Source of the DNA: Phenylobacterium sp.
GTDB lineage: Bacteria > Pseudomonadota > Alphaproteobacteria > Caulobacterales > Caulobacteraceae
DNA length: 64,000 bases
Direction of reading: 5' to 3'
Assembly (NCBI RefSeq): GCF_004799515.1
Contig: NZ_SSMX01000014.1
Span: 140,264 to 204,263 of the forward strand
The translations under genes were made by a program, and so were the position numbers. Positions 20,651 to 27,062 of the stretch are shown here, piece by piece (the stretch's first letter is position 1; each line of letters begins with the position of its first letter). The notes beneath the pieces are model-generated. The model saw only the letters and a program-made list of their open reading frames with translations. It searched no databases and was not told the DNA's origin.

Positions 20651-20930
20651 ATTGTCGATGCAGCATTCCGACTATCAGCCCTGTTAGCCGCGGCGGACGT
20701 CCTGTTTCCGGACCGGTCCTAAGGTCCGCTCGTGGCGCATCTGAGACGTTGGCGCTTGGACCGGCCCTGACTCTAAGGACACCTTCGGGACGTCTGGTTC
20801 CGGTCGCGAACCAAGCGCGCTTTCACGAGACTGGCTCGGCGCGATCAAGGGCACGGTTGGGCCGTTCTCCGCCCCAAGAAATTTTTTCGGCAGGCCTCTT
20901 GACGCTCAAACGCCTTGAATTAAATCCCCC
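20651..20930. other. Non-coding stretch between island and hsp20; possible promoter
   Basis: No gene is supported here. The first 230 bases contain repeated GGACCGG/CCGGACC-type words and no convincing reading frame. Near the end a TTGACG (20899-20904) and TAAATC (20921-20926) separated by 16 bases are the best sigma-70-like promoter candidate for hsp20. This is the right edge of the compositionally odd island. Confidence 0.35.
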
Positions 20931-21020
20931 GCCGTCGAGCGCCGGAAGGGCTCGGCAAAGGTCAGGGCGTCCGCGTCCGGGCGCTCTTCACGTCCAACTT
21001 GCTCGTTCGAGGAGATGGAA
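20931..21020 (+). ncRNA. ROSE-type RNA thermometer in the hsp20 leader
   Basis: The 90 bases before hsp20 fold into three successive hairpins. The first has a CGAGC/GCTCG stem (20936-20940 with 20950-20954). The second has a 7-bp stem (20967-20973 with 20978-20984, one G-T pair). In the third, TTGCTC (20999-21004) pairs with GAGGAG (21009-21014), masking the Shine-Dalgarno. The third has the ROSE signature: U-U-G-C-U opposite A-G-G-A-G with an internal G-G mismatch (21001 with 21012) that makes the helix melt at heat-shock temperature. ROSE elements are known to control alphaproteobacterial small heat shock genes in just this position. Transcript start not defined. Confidence 0.78.
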
Positions 21021-21503
21021 ATGAGAACGGCTTTTGACTTCTCTCCCCTGTATGGGTCGATGATTGGCGTCGACCGGATGGCAGACCTCATCGAAATGTC
21101 GATGAAGACCGCCAGCGATCGGGCCTATCCGCCCTACGACATCGAAAAGATCGGCGACGACGCCTACCGGATCACGATCGCCACTGCGGGCTTCCGGCCC
21201 GAAGACCTGGAGATCACGGCCCAGCCCAACCTTCTGGTGGTGGCCGGGCGCAAGGGCGAGGCCGACGACGGCCGCCAGTTCCTGCATCACGGTCTGGCCG
21301 GCCGGAACTTCGAGCATCGTTTCGAGCTTGCCGACTACGTGGTCGTTCGCGCCGCGAACTACGCCAATGGCCTGCTGTCGATCGACCTCGCGCGCGAGGT
21401 GCCGGAGGCCATGAAGCCGCGGCGGATCGAGATCGCCGCGCAAGCCTCGGCGGGCGCGGAGCGGCAACTGCAGGACACCCGACCGCGCCGCCGCGCCGCC
21501 TAG
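21021..21503 (+). CDS. Small heat shock protein Hsp20 (IbpA type)
   Basis: A 160-residue class A small heat shock protein that holds unfolded proteins for refolding by DnaK/ClpB. It opens with RTAFDFSPLYGSMIGVDRMADL, typical of alphaproteobacterial IbpA. The alpha-crystallin domain follows (about 35-130): YPPYDIEKIGDDAYRITIATAGF, RNFEHRFELADYV and ANGLLSIDL. The C-terminal tail is Arg-rich. I use the ATG at 21021 because AGGAG (21010-21014) lies six bases before it; an in-frame ATG at 21015 directly abuts the Shine-Dalgarno. Expression is expected to be controlled by the ROSE element immediately upstream. First gene of the stress cluster. Confidence 0.95.
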   Translation: MRTAFDFSPLYGSMIGVDRMADLIEMSMKTASDRAYPPYDIEKIGDDAYRITIATAGFRPEDLEITAQPNLLVVAGRKGEADDGRQFLHHGLAGRNFEHRFELADYVVVRAANYANGLLSIDLAREVPEAMKPRRIEIAAQASAGAERQLQDTRPRRRAA

Positions 21504-21590
21504 TCCCAACTCCGACTCCATAGCTTGGCGCCTTGGCTCGGCCCGACCGGGCCAGGGCTCCCTTTTGCACGTCCTGAAAGGAGGATCGCC

Positions 21591-22262
21591 ATGAACGTGC
21601 ATGTCTCGTCGAAACCCCGCACCGGGCGCGAACGCCTGGGCTCCGCAAGCGCGAAGGCCTTGGCCGCTGGCCTCGCGCTGAGCGTCGGCCTGCAGACCGC
21701 TGCAGCCGCACAGCCCACGCCGCAGGCGACCGCGCCGCCGAGCGGCCAATACGCCCCGCCGCCGGCGGGCGCCGAAGCGACCGGATCGATCTACGACCGC
21801 GCCGCGCAGGACGCCGATCGGACCTATGCCGACCAATACAGCAGGTGGGCCGCGCAGTACTGCGTCGACAAGCGCAACAACACCGCCGCCGGCGCCGCCA
21901 TCGGCGGCGTGCTGGGCGCGATCGCCGGCTCTGGCCTCGCCGGTCATGGCGAAAAGGTCGGCGGCGCCGTGCTCGGCGGCGCCCTGGGCGCCACCGCTGG
22001 CGCGGCCCTAGGGGCCAGCGCGACGCCGGGCGCGGCCTGTCCGCCCGGCTATGCGGTCGCCGCCGGCGCGCCGGTGTTCGCCTACGCTGGACCCCCGGTC
22101 GCCCCGGCGGCGGTCTACGGCCCGGACTGGTACCAGCCCTGGGTGTGGGTGGACGGCCGTTGGGTCTATCGGCCCTACCGCTACTGGTACTGGGACCACA
22201 ACGCCTACTGGCGGCCCGACTGGCGCCCGGCGCACTGGCGCTACTACGGACACCGCTGGTGA
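21591..22262 (+). CDS. Exported glycine-zipper protein with aromatic C-terminal tail
   Basis: A 223-residue exported protein. The signal peptide is long (basic n-region, hydrophobic KALAAGLALSVGLQTAAAA, cleavage near residue 40). The middle carries a glycine-zipper two-helix module (AAIGGVLGAIAGSG ... GGAVLGGALGATAGAALGA, about 98-145), typical of outer-membrane-associated Gly-zipper-2TM proteins. The last 55 residues are extremely rich in W, Y, R and P (RPYRYWYWDHN, WRPAHWRYYGHRW). AAAGGAGG lies five bases before the ATG. It lies in the heat-shock cluster, so an envelope stress role is plausible but unproven. Confidence 0.78.
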   Translation: MNVHVSSKPRTGRERLGSASAKALAAGLALSVGLQTAAAAQPTPQATAPPSGQYAPPPAGAEATGSIYDRAAQDADRTYADQYSRWAAQYCVDKRNNTAAGAAIGGVLGAIAGSGLAGHGEKVGGAVLGGALGATAGAALGASATPGAACPPGYAVAAGAPVFAYAGPPVAPAAVYGPDWYQPWVWVDGRWVYRPYRYWYWDHNAYWRPDWRPAHWRYYGHRW

Positions 22263-22310
22263 GGTGATGAGGGCGCGACGGCGGTCCAGATCGCTCGCGC
22301 CGTCCGAGGT

Positions 22311-22339
22311 GGCGCCCGGTCCTGCAGGGGCCGGGCGCC
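22311..22339 (+). other. Intergenic stem-loop
   Basis: Perfect 9-bp arms (22311-22319 and 22331-22339) with an 11-base loop lie between the glycine-zipper gene and the next small gene. No T-run follows, so this is more likely an RNA-stabilising or processing hairpin than an intrinsic terminator. Confidence 0.35.
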
Positions 22340-22360
22340 CGATCTTCCAGGAGACAAGCC

Positions 22361-22693
22361 ATGACATCGACCTTCGAACCGCGGGCGCATTCGGCGGCGT
22401 GGCGAGACGATATCGCCACGCCGGTCACGCCGCCGCGTCTCGCCGACATACTGCGCGCTCCCCACGACGCCTTCAGCCGCCCGGAGTGGCTCGCGCGTCA
22501 CGTCAGCCTGTCGCCCGACGAAAAACGCGTCGCGCTCTGCGCATGGCTGCACGCCCTTCTCGTTGAGGGTCGCGACGGCCTTCTGAGCGCGGAGGCGGCG
22601 CCGGCCCTCGCGGAATTGGACCGGGTGGATCCCGGCGCGGCCGGCGTCTTTCGACGGGCCCTCGCTGCTTCAGGCCTCGCTCTGGTCTCGTGA
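22361..22693 (+). CDS. Small hypothetical protein of the stress cluster
   Basis: A 110-residue soluble, mainly helical protein with AGGAGA seven bases before its ATG. The middle has a pattern (LADILRAPHDAFSRPEWLARHVSLSPDEKRVALCAWLHALLVEG) resembling small alphaproteobacterial proteins with a conserved SPxEKRxxLxAW helix. No catalytic motif. It ends 12 bp before marC, so it is probably co-transcribed with it. Function unknown. Confidence 0.65.
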   Translation: MTSTFEPRAHSAAWRDDIATPVTPPRLADILRAPHDAFSRPEWLARHVSLSPDEKRVALCAWLHALLVEGRDGLLSAEAAPALAELDRVDPGAAGVFRRALAASGLALVS

Positions 22694-22705
22694 GACGGTG
22701 GACTG

Positions 22706-23341
22706 ATGACTATCGCGGAGCTCGCCACGACGGCGGTGGCCACCCTGCTTGTCGCGTTCGGGCCGGTGGAAACCGCCGCGGTCTTCGGGAGCCTGACCGC
22801 CGGCGTGCATCGCCCCGAACGCCTGCGGCTCGCCTGGCAGGCCGTCATGATCGCGGGCGCCGTGCTGATCGCCTTCGCGCTGTTTGGGGTGGCGATGCTC
22901 GCGGCCCTGCATATCAGCCTCGACGCCTTCCGCGTCGCCGGGGGCATCCTGCTGCTGATCCAGGCCACCGAACTCATCTTCGCCCATGGGATCGGCCTGT
23001 CGGCGCTGACCCGTACCGAGGAGCGGGAAGCGCTGGAACCCGGCGACATCGCGGTCTTTCCCCTGGCGTTCCCGCTGATCGCCGGCCCGGCCAGCTTGAC
23101 CGCAGTGGTCCTGCTCATGGGCCGCACGGAGGCGGACCCGGTGAAGGCCGGGGTGGTCGTGGCCTGCATGCTGGCCTGCCTGGCGCTGACCTACGTCTGC
23201 CTGGTGTCTACGGACATCCTGCATCGCATTCTGCGCACGACCGCCTCCAATGTCGTTGCGCGGCTCTCCGGCATGATCCTCGCGGCGCTCGCCGTGCAGT
23301 TCATTTTCGACGGTCTTCGCGGAGCGCGCCTCTTCGCATGA
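22706..23341 (+). CDS. MarC-family integral membrane protein
   Basis: A 211-residue polytopic protein with six hydrophobic helices, in the MarC/UPF0056 pattern. The first repeat has VAFGPVETAAVFGSLTAG and the second the diagnostic FPLAFPLIAGPASLTAVVLL, with the two-fold symmetric NP/GP-containing helices of the family. MarC proteins were linked to multiple antibiotic resistance by map position only; their transport role is not known. It sits between hsp20 and the Do protease, an arrangement seen in stress-tolerance clusters. The ATG at 22706 is 12 bp after the previous stop. Confidence 0.88.
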   Translation: MTIAELATTAVATLLVAFGPVETAAVFGSLTAGVHRPERLRLAWQAVMIAGAVLIAFALFGVAMLAALHISLDAFRVAGGILLLIQATELIFAHGIGLSALTRTEEREALEPGDIAVFPLAFPLIAGPASLTAVVLLMGRTEADPVKAGVVVACMLACLALTYVCLVSTDILHRILRTTASNVVARLSGMILAALAVQFIFDGLRGARLFA

Positions 23342-23346
23342 GACCC

Positions 23347-23376
23347 CTTGAAACCTTTTCGGCGGCTTCCAAATAA
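23347..23376 (+). promoter_or_regulatory. Candidate RpoH (sigma-32) promoter
   Basis: CTTGAAA (23347-23353) and CCAAATAA (23369-23376) are separated by 15 bases. This resembles the alphaproteobacterial heat-shock sigma-32 pattern (CTTGAAA, then C-rich A/T -10). It lies in the gap before the 23442 gene and the downstream protease gene, both heat-stress candidates. The -10 match is partial. Confidence 0.4.
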
Positions 23377-23441
23377 TTCGCCGCCCGGCGGGATCGCCCG
23401 GTCCGGGCGAACGAGAAAGGACAGGTTCAGGAGATGGGCCT

Positions 23442-23744
23442 ATGCGGCTCGCAACGTCAGAACAGCTCATCCAATCGCAAGGCCTGGGCGCCGCCCTTGA
23501 GCGGTGGCTTCGCCCCGCCGTCGGGTTTAGCCATCCCCGCGATGTGCTCAAGGACCCGCACCTCGACCTCCCTGACAAACGCGCCATCCTGGCGTCCTGG
23601 GCCTCCGACGCCTCGGCCGTCCAGGACGAGCCGAAGCTCCGCTGGTTGCTCGGGACCGCAGAGCCCGTTCCTCTCGACGACGTGCGCGAGGCGCTGGCGC
23701 GGCTGGACCGTTGGGAGGGCGCCGATGGCGGTGAGGTTCACTAG
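23442..23744 (+). CDS. Small hypothetical protein (stress-cluster family)
   Basis: A 100-residue soluble protein with the pattern FSHPRDVLKDPHLDLPDKRAILASWASDASAVQDEPKLRWL. That block is familiar from short alphaproteobacterial proteins beginning near PxDVlxDPxLsxxEKRxILASWASDA (from memory); no function is known to me. A candidate heat-shock promoter lies about 65 bp upstream. The 3' end overlaps a 32-residue membrane protein frame by 20 bp. Confidence 0.72.
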   Translation: MRLATSEQLIQSQGLGAALERWLRPAVGFSHPRDVLKDPHLDLPDKRAILASWASDASAVQDEPKLRWLLGTAEPVPLDDVREALARLDRWEGADGGEVH

Positions 23745-23823
23745 CCTCGGCAAGCTCTTGTTGGTCCTTATCCCGGCCGCCGCGGGCCTTGTGGCGCTGG
23801 CCGCTGCGCTCAGGGGCCCTTAG
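23725..23823 (+). CDS. Single-span small membrane protein
   Basis: A 32-residue frame reading MAVRFTSLGKLLLVLIPAAA followed by more hydrophobic residues and a short RGP tail: one basic turn and one transmembrane helix. The ATG lies inside the end of the preceding gene (20-bp overlap), suggesting translational coupling; GGAGGGCGCCG just upstream could serve as ribosome-binding site. It is followed by the Do protease. Probable real micro-protein, but short enough to be chance. Confidence 0.45.
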   Translation: MAVRFTSLGKLLLVLIPAAAGLVALAAALRGP

Positions 23824-23907
23824 GCGCGCCCGATCCCATCCAACCGCATCCCATCCTCTGCCGTGGCGCGACGCGGCCGCGGCCCAGATCAGTTGAAGGA
23901 CCTGAAC

Positions 23908-25395
23908 ATGACGATATCCCGCAAGCTGCTCGCTGGCGCTGGCGCCGGCGCGATCGCCCTCAGCCTGGCCGCCGCCGGCGGCTACATGGCCCACGCGGGC
24001 ATCGCCGCCGACGGCGCGGTGAACGCCCATCCGATCGCCGCCGCGGCGACCCCGAACACCTTCGCCGACATCATCCAGCGCGTCGCGCCGGCGGTGGTCT
24101 CCATCGAGGTCGAAGGCCGGCGCGGTCCGCAGGCCATCGGACTCGCGCCCGACGAAACCTCGCCCTTCGCCGATCCCGACGATTCAGACAGCGACGGGCT
24201 GCCGTTCGACCTGCGCCGTTTCTTCGGGCCGGGGCTGCAGGCTCCGTCGCGCACGCCCTTCCGCGGCGCCGGGTCGGGATTCTTCATCTCCCGTGACGGA
24301 TACCTCGTCACTAACAACCACGTCGTGGCGGGCGCCGAGCGGATCACCGTCCACACCGCCGACGACCGGACGCTGAAAGCCCAGGTGGTCGGCCGCGACC
24401 CGGCCACCGACCTTGCGGTGCTCAAGGTGCAGGCGACCGGCGTGCCCTTCGTGAGCTTCGAGGACCGTGCAAAGCCGCGGGTCGGCGATTGGGTCGTGGC
24501 GATCGGCAACCCCTTCAATCTCGGCGGGACAGCGACCGCCGGCATCGTCTCGGCGCTGGGTCGGCGGGGCGTCTCGGACTCCAACTACGTCGACTACATG
24601 CAGATCGACGCGCCGATCAATCGCGGCAACTCCGGGGGGCCGACCTTCGACCTCGAGGGCCGCGTGGTCGGTGTGAACACCGCGATCTTCACGCCCTCCG
24701 GCGGCTCGGTCGGCATCGGCTTCGACATCCCGGCCGACGTCGTGGCCTCGGTGAGCAAGCAACTCATCGCCAAGGGCAGGGTCAGCCGCGGCTATATCGG
24801 GGCCACGGTGCAGGACGTCACCCCGGACATCGCCGAGAGCCTCGGCCTGACCGGGAAGGGCGCCCTTGTCGCCGAGGTCGTTCCCGGCGGGCCGGCGGAG
24901 GCTGCGGGCCTGCGCTCGGGCGACCTGATCCTGAAGGTCGATGGCCAACCTGTCGCCGGCGCCGCGGACGTGACCCGCCAGGTGGCCCAGGACGGGGCCG
25001 GCGCTTCGGTGCGGCTCGAAGTCCGGCGCGACGGGCAGACGCGCCAGATCGCGGTGACCTCGGGTGTCCGGCCCTCGGAGGAAGCGCTGGCCGCGAGTGA
25101 CGGGGCCTTCACGGATGGCCACGGGTCAGGGGCGAGTGCGCTCGGCCTACGGGTCGCGCCGCAGGCGTCGGGGCAGGGCGTCCGTGTCACCGGTGTGGCG
25201 CCGGGATCAGATGCGGCGAGCAAGGGCCTGCGTCCCGGCGACGTCATCGTCCAGGCCGGGGCGCTTCCGGTCCAGGCGCCGGCCGATCTCGCGCGGGCGG
25301 TGAAGACCGCCCAGGCGGGCGGCAAGCCGGTGCTGCTGCTCGTGGCGCGCGGCCACCAGCACATCTTCGTGCCCGTTGCGCCGGCCGAAGGCTGA
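23908..25395 (+). CDS. Do-family periplasmic serine protease/chaperone (DegP/DegQ type)
   Basis: A 495-residue HtrA protease for misfolded envelope proteins. Order: signal peptide (residues 1 to about 30), trypsin-like domain with catalytic triad H138 (TNNHVV), D168 (TDLAVLK) and S242 (GNSGGP), then two PDZ domains (about 290-375 and 405-490; RGYIGATVQDV, GLRSGDLILKVDG, GLRPGDVIVQAG). A LPFDLRRFFG loop in the protease domain is the LA-loop region. The ATG at 23908 follows GAAGGACC and starts a clear signal peptide; the frame extends 15 codons upstream without one. Last gene of the heat-stress cluster. Confidence 0.95.
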   Translation: MTISRKLLAGAGAGAIALSLAAAGGYMAHAGIAADGAVNAHPIAAAATPNTFADIIQRVAPAVVSIEVEGRRGPQAIGLAPDETSPFADPDDSDSDGLPFDLRRFFGPGLQAPSRTPFRGAGSGFFISRDGYLVTNNHVVAGAERITVHTADDRTLKAQVVGRDPATDLAVLKVQATGVPFVSFEDRAKPRVGDWVVAIGNPFNLGGTATAGIVSALGRRGVSDSNYVDYMQIDAPINRGNSGGPTFDLEGRVVGVNTAIFTPSGGSVGIGFDIPADVVASVSKQLIAKGRVSRGYIGATVQDVTPDIAESLGLTGKGALVAEVVPGGPAEAAGLRSGDLILKVDGQPVAGAADVTRQVAQDGAGASVRLEVRRDGQTRQIAVTSGVRPSEEALAASDGAFTDGHGSGASALGLRVAPQASGQGVRVTGVAPGSDAASKGLRPGDVIVQAGALPVQAPADLARAVKTAQAGGKPVLLLVARGHQHIFVPVAPAEG

Positions 25396-25533
25396 TGCGG
25401 ACCTTTGCGGCGGCGCTCGCGAAAGGCGGCGCGGCCGCGCGGGCAGCGGCGTTGTGGGTAAGGGAGATGTGGTCCCTAGCGGAGCGGCGCCTTTCTGGAG
25501 CTGCTCGAATGTCTCCAAGCGGGCACGACCATG

Positions 25534-26160
25534 TCAGATCTCAATCTGCTCCGACAACTCCAAGGCGTCGTCGACTTCGATGCCAAGGTAGCGAACCGTG
25601 CTCTCCAGCTTTCGATGCCCGAGCAGCAGCTGGCAGGCGCGCAGGTTGCCGGTCTTCTTGTAGACTAAGGCCACCTTCGTCCGCCTGAGGCTGTGTGTGC
25701 CATACGCGTGAGGCTCCAGGTCGATTCTCGCGACCCATTGGCCGACCAGACGGGCGTATTGCCGGGTGGTCACATGGTCGCCGGGGCGCGATCGGCTGGG
25801 GAAGAGCCAATCGTCTGGCCGCTTGCCCCGGCGCGCCAGCCACGCTGTGAGCGAGTCCCGAGTGGGCTCGGTAATCTCGAACGGAACGGGTCGCCCTGTT
25901 TTCTGCTGGATGACCGTTGCTCGCTGGCGCAAGACACCACCCGGCGCCACGTCGCTCACCCTGAGCTTGACCAGGTCGCACCCGCGAAGCTTGGCGTCGA
26001 TTGCGCAATTGAACATCGCCAAGTCGCGAATCTTGCCTGCGGCTCTCAGGTACTGGCGTATGCCCCAGACGTGCTTCGGCTTAAGCGGGGGCTTCGCGCC
26101 GATAATGCGACCTGAGTTCCAGGGCCGCTTGGGAATTCGGAAAAGATCGAGTTGAGCCAT
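25534..26160 (-). CDS. Compact tyrosine recombinase (catalytic domain only)
   Basis: A 208-residue tyrosine recombinase with the full catalytic set visible: R59 (KLRGCDLVKL), K87 (QQKTGRP), H156-x-x-R159 (THSLRRTK), H182 (LLGHRKL) and nucleophile Y191 (TVRYLGIE). It lacks the N-terminal core-binding (SAM-like) domain of phage integrases and begins only about 30 residues before the catalytic fold, like a group of short proteobacterial recombinases. GGAGG lies six bases before the ATG at 26160, so the short form appears native rather than truncated. It borders the stress cluster and accessory island, which it may once have mobilised. Confidence 0.9.
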   Translation of the reverse strand: MAQLDLFRIPKRPWNSGRIIGAKPPLKPKHVWGIRQYLRAAGKIRDLAMFNCAIDAKLRGCDLVKLRVSDVAPGGVLRQRATVIQQKTGRPVPFEITEPTRDSLTAWLARRGKRPDDWLFPSRSRPGDHVTTRQYARLVGQWVARIDLEPHAYGTHSLRRTKVALVYKKTGNLRACQLLLGHRKLESTVRYLGIEVDDALELSEQIEI

Positions 26161-26228
26161 GGCTCGCCTCCGATGGGCAGCGCCCGCCCAGCTAGCGGCA
26201 TTCTAGACCTCGTAGCGGCGACGCCCGT

Positions 26229-26277
26229 CAGCGGACGTTCCGAACGGTGGAGAATTGGGGGAAAGCGGACGTTAGCC
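26229..26277. repeat. Dispersed-type intergenic element with two AGCGGACGTT words
   Basis: The 10-base word AGCGGACGTT occurs at 26230-26239 and again at 26264-26273, the second as GAAAGCGGACGTTAGC. This resembles a short dispersed intergenic motif common in GC-rich proteobacteria (from memory). It lies between the recombinase and the next gene. No palindrome or terminal repeat of an insertion sequence is seen. Confidence 0.3.
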
Positions 26278-26290
26278 AGCCGGCGGTGTG

Positions 26291-26995
26291 TCACCGACGC
26301 TGAGCCGGTCCAGTCGAGCTGGAAGAAGGAGGCTCCATCCCCATGGCGCGACAGAAGGCGCCCGGTTTGCCGGCCGCGAGCGCTAGAGGCAATTCACCCT
26401 TGATCGCCAGCGGCGTCAGCGCGCGACGAATGATTGCGGCATTGTTCTCGTCCCGAATGAGCAGAGCGCGGGCCTCTCCGACGGCCTGACGCAGACTTCG
26501 CCGTTCGACCTCATCCGGAACCGGCTGTGACGCAAGGGCGCTGATGGTCATCCAGGTCTTTCGCTCATCGACGATGATGCCGATCTGGTTATCCAGGATG
26601 CTGGCGAGCTGAGCGTTTCTGACCTGCTCCCCAAGGGGGAAATGCGACGTGATCTGGCCCGAATTGATGACGTTCCGGGTGCTGGTCTGTAGGTAGAACA
26701 GGATCGGCCGGAGCGTTTCTCCGGCAGGGCGCGGACCGCCGCGAGCCCACTGCTCGAGTTGGTCCAGGCGCACGCGCATGCAGTCATTTTGGCTGGCGTT
26801 GCTGTCCAGATAGGCGATGTCGATGCTGAACTCCCGTCCGAGGGCGTGTCTGGCCTCGCCCGTCTGCCGCGACCAGTGCGAAGCTTCGACCGCCTGCTCG
26901 CCTCCCAGCGCCGTCAGCACGCCGACGACGATGATCAGGTACTCTTTCAGGAACTCCCGAAGGCCATGCCACGGCTTAGGCTTGTGGATGTCCAT
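26291..26995 (-). CDS. Membrane-anchored hypothetical protein
   Basis: A 234-residue protein with an N-terminal amphipathic region and one transmembrane helix (EFLKEYLIIVVGVLTALGGEQAVEA, about 14-38), followed by a roughly 190-residue helical domain. The opening HGLREFLKEYLIIVVGVLTAL pattern occurs, as I recall, in a paralogous family of Caulobacterales/Sphingomonad membrane proteins. No catalytic motif seen. A ribosome-binding site is G-rich and poor. The last 10 residues are Ser-rich. Function unknown. Confidence 0.68.
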   Translation of the reverse strand: MDIHKPKPWHGLREFLKEYLIIVVGVLTALGGEQAVEASHWSRQTGEARHALGREFSIDIAYLDSNASQNDCMRVRLDQLEQWARGGPRPAGETLRPILFYLQTSTRNVINSGQITSHFPLGEQVRNAQLASILDNQIGIIVDERKTWMTISALASQPVPDEVERRSLRQAVGEARALLIRDENNAAIIRRALTPLAIKGELPLALAAGKPGAFCRAMGMEPPSSSSTGPAQRR

Positions 26996-27062
26996 GCCGC
27001 CCCCCCGGCAGATAGCTGAGCAGTCACGGTAGGCGGACTAGCCACAGGTCGGCAATGGGTGG

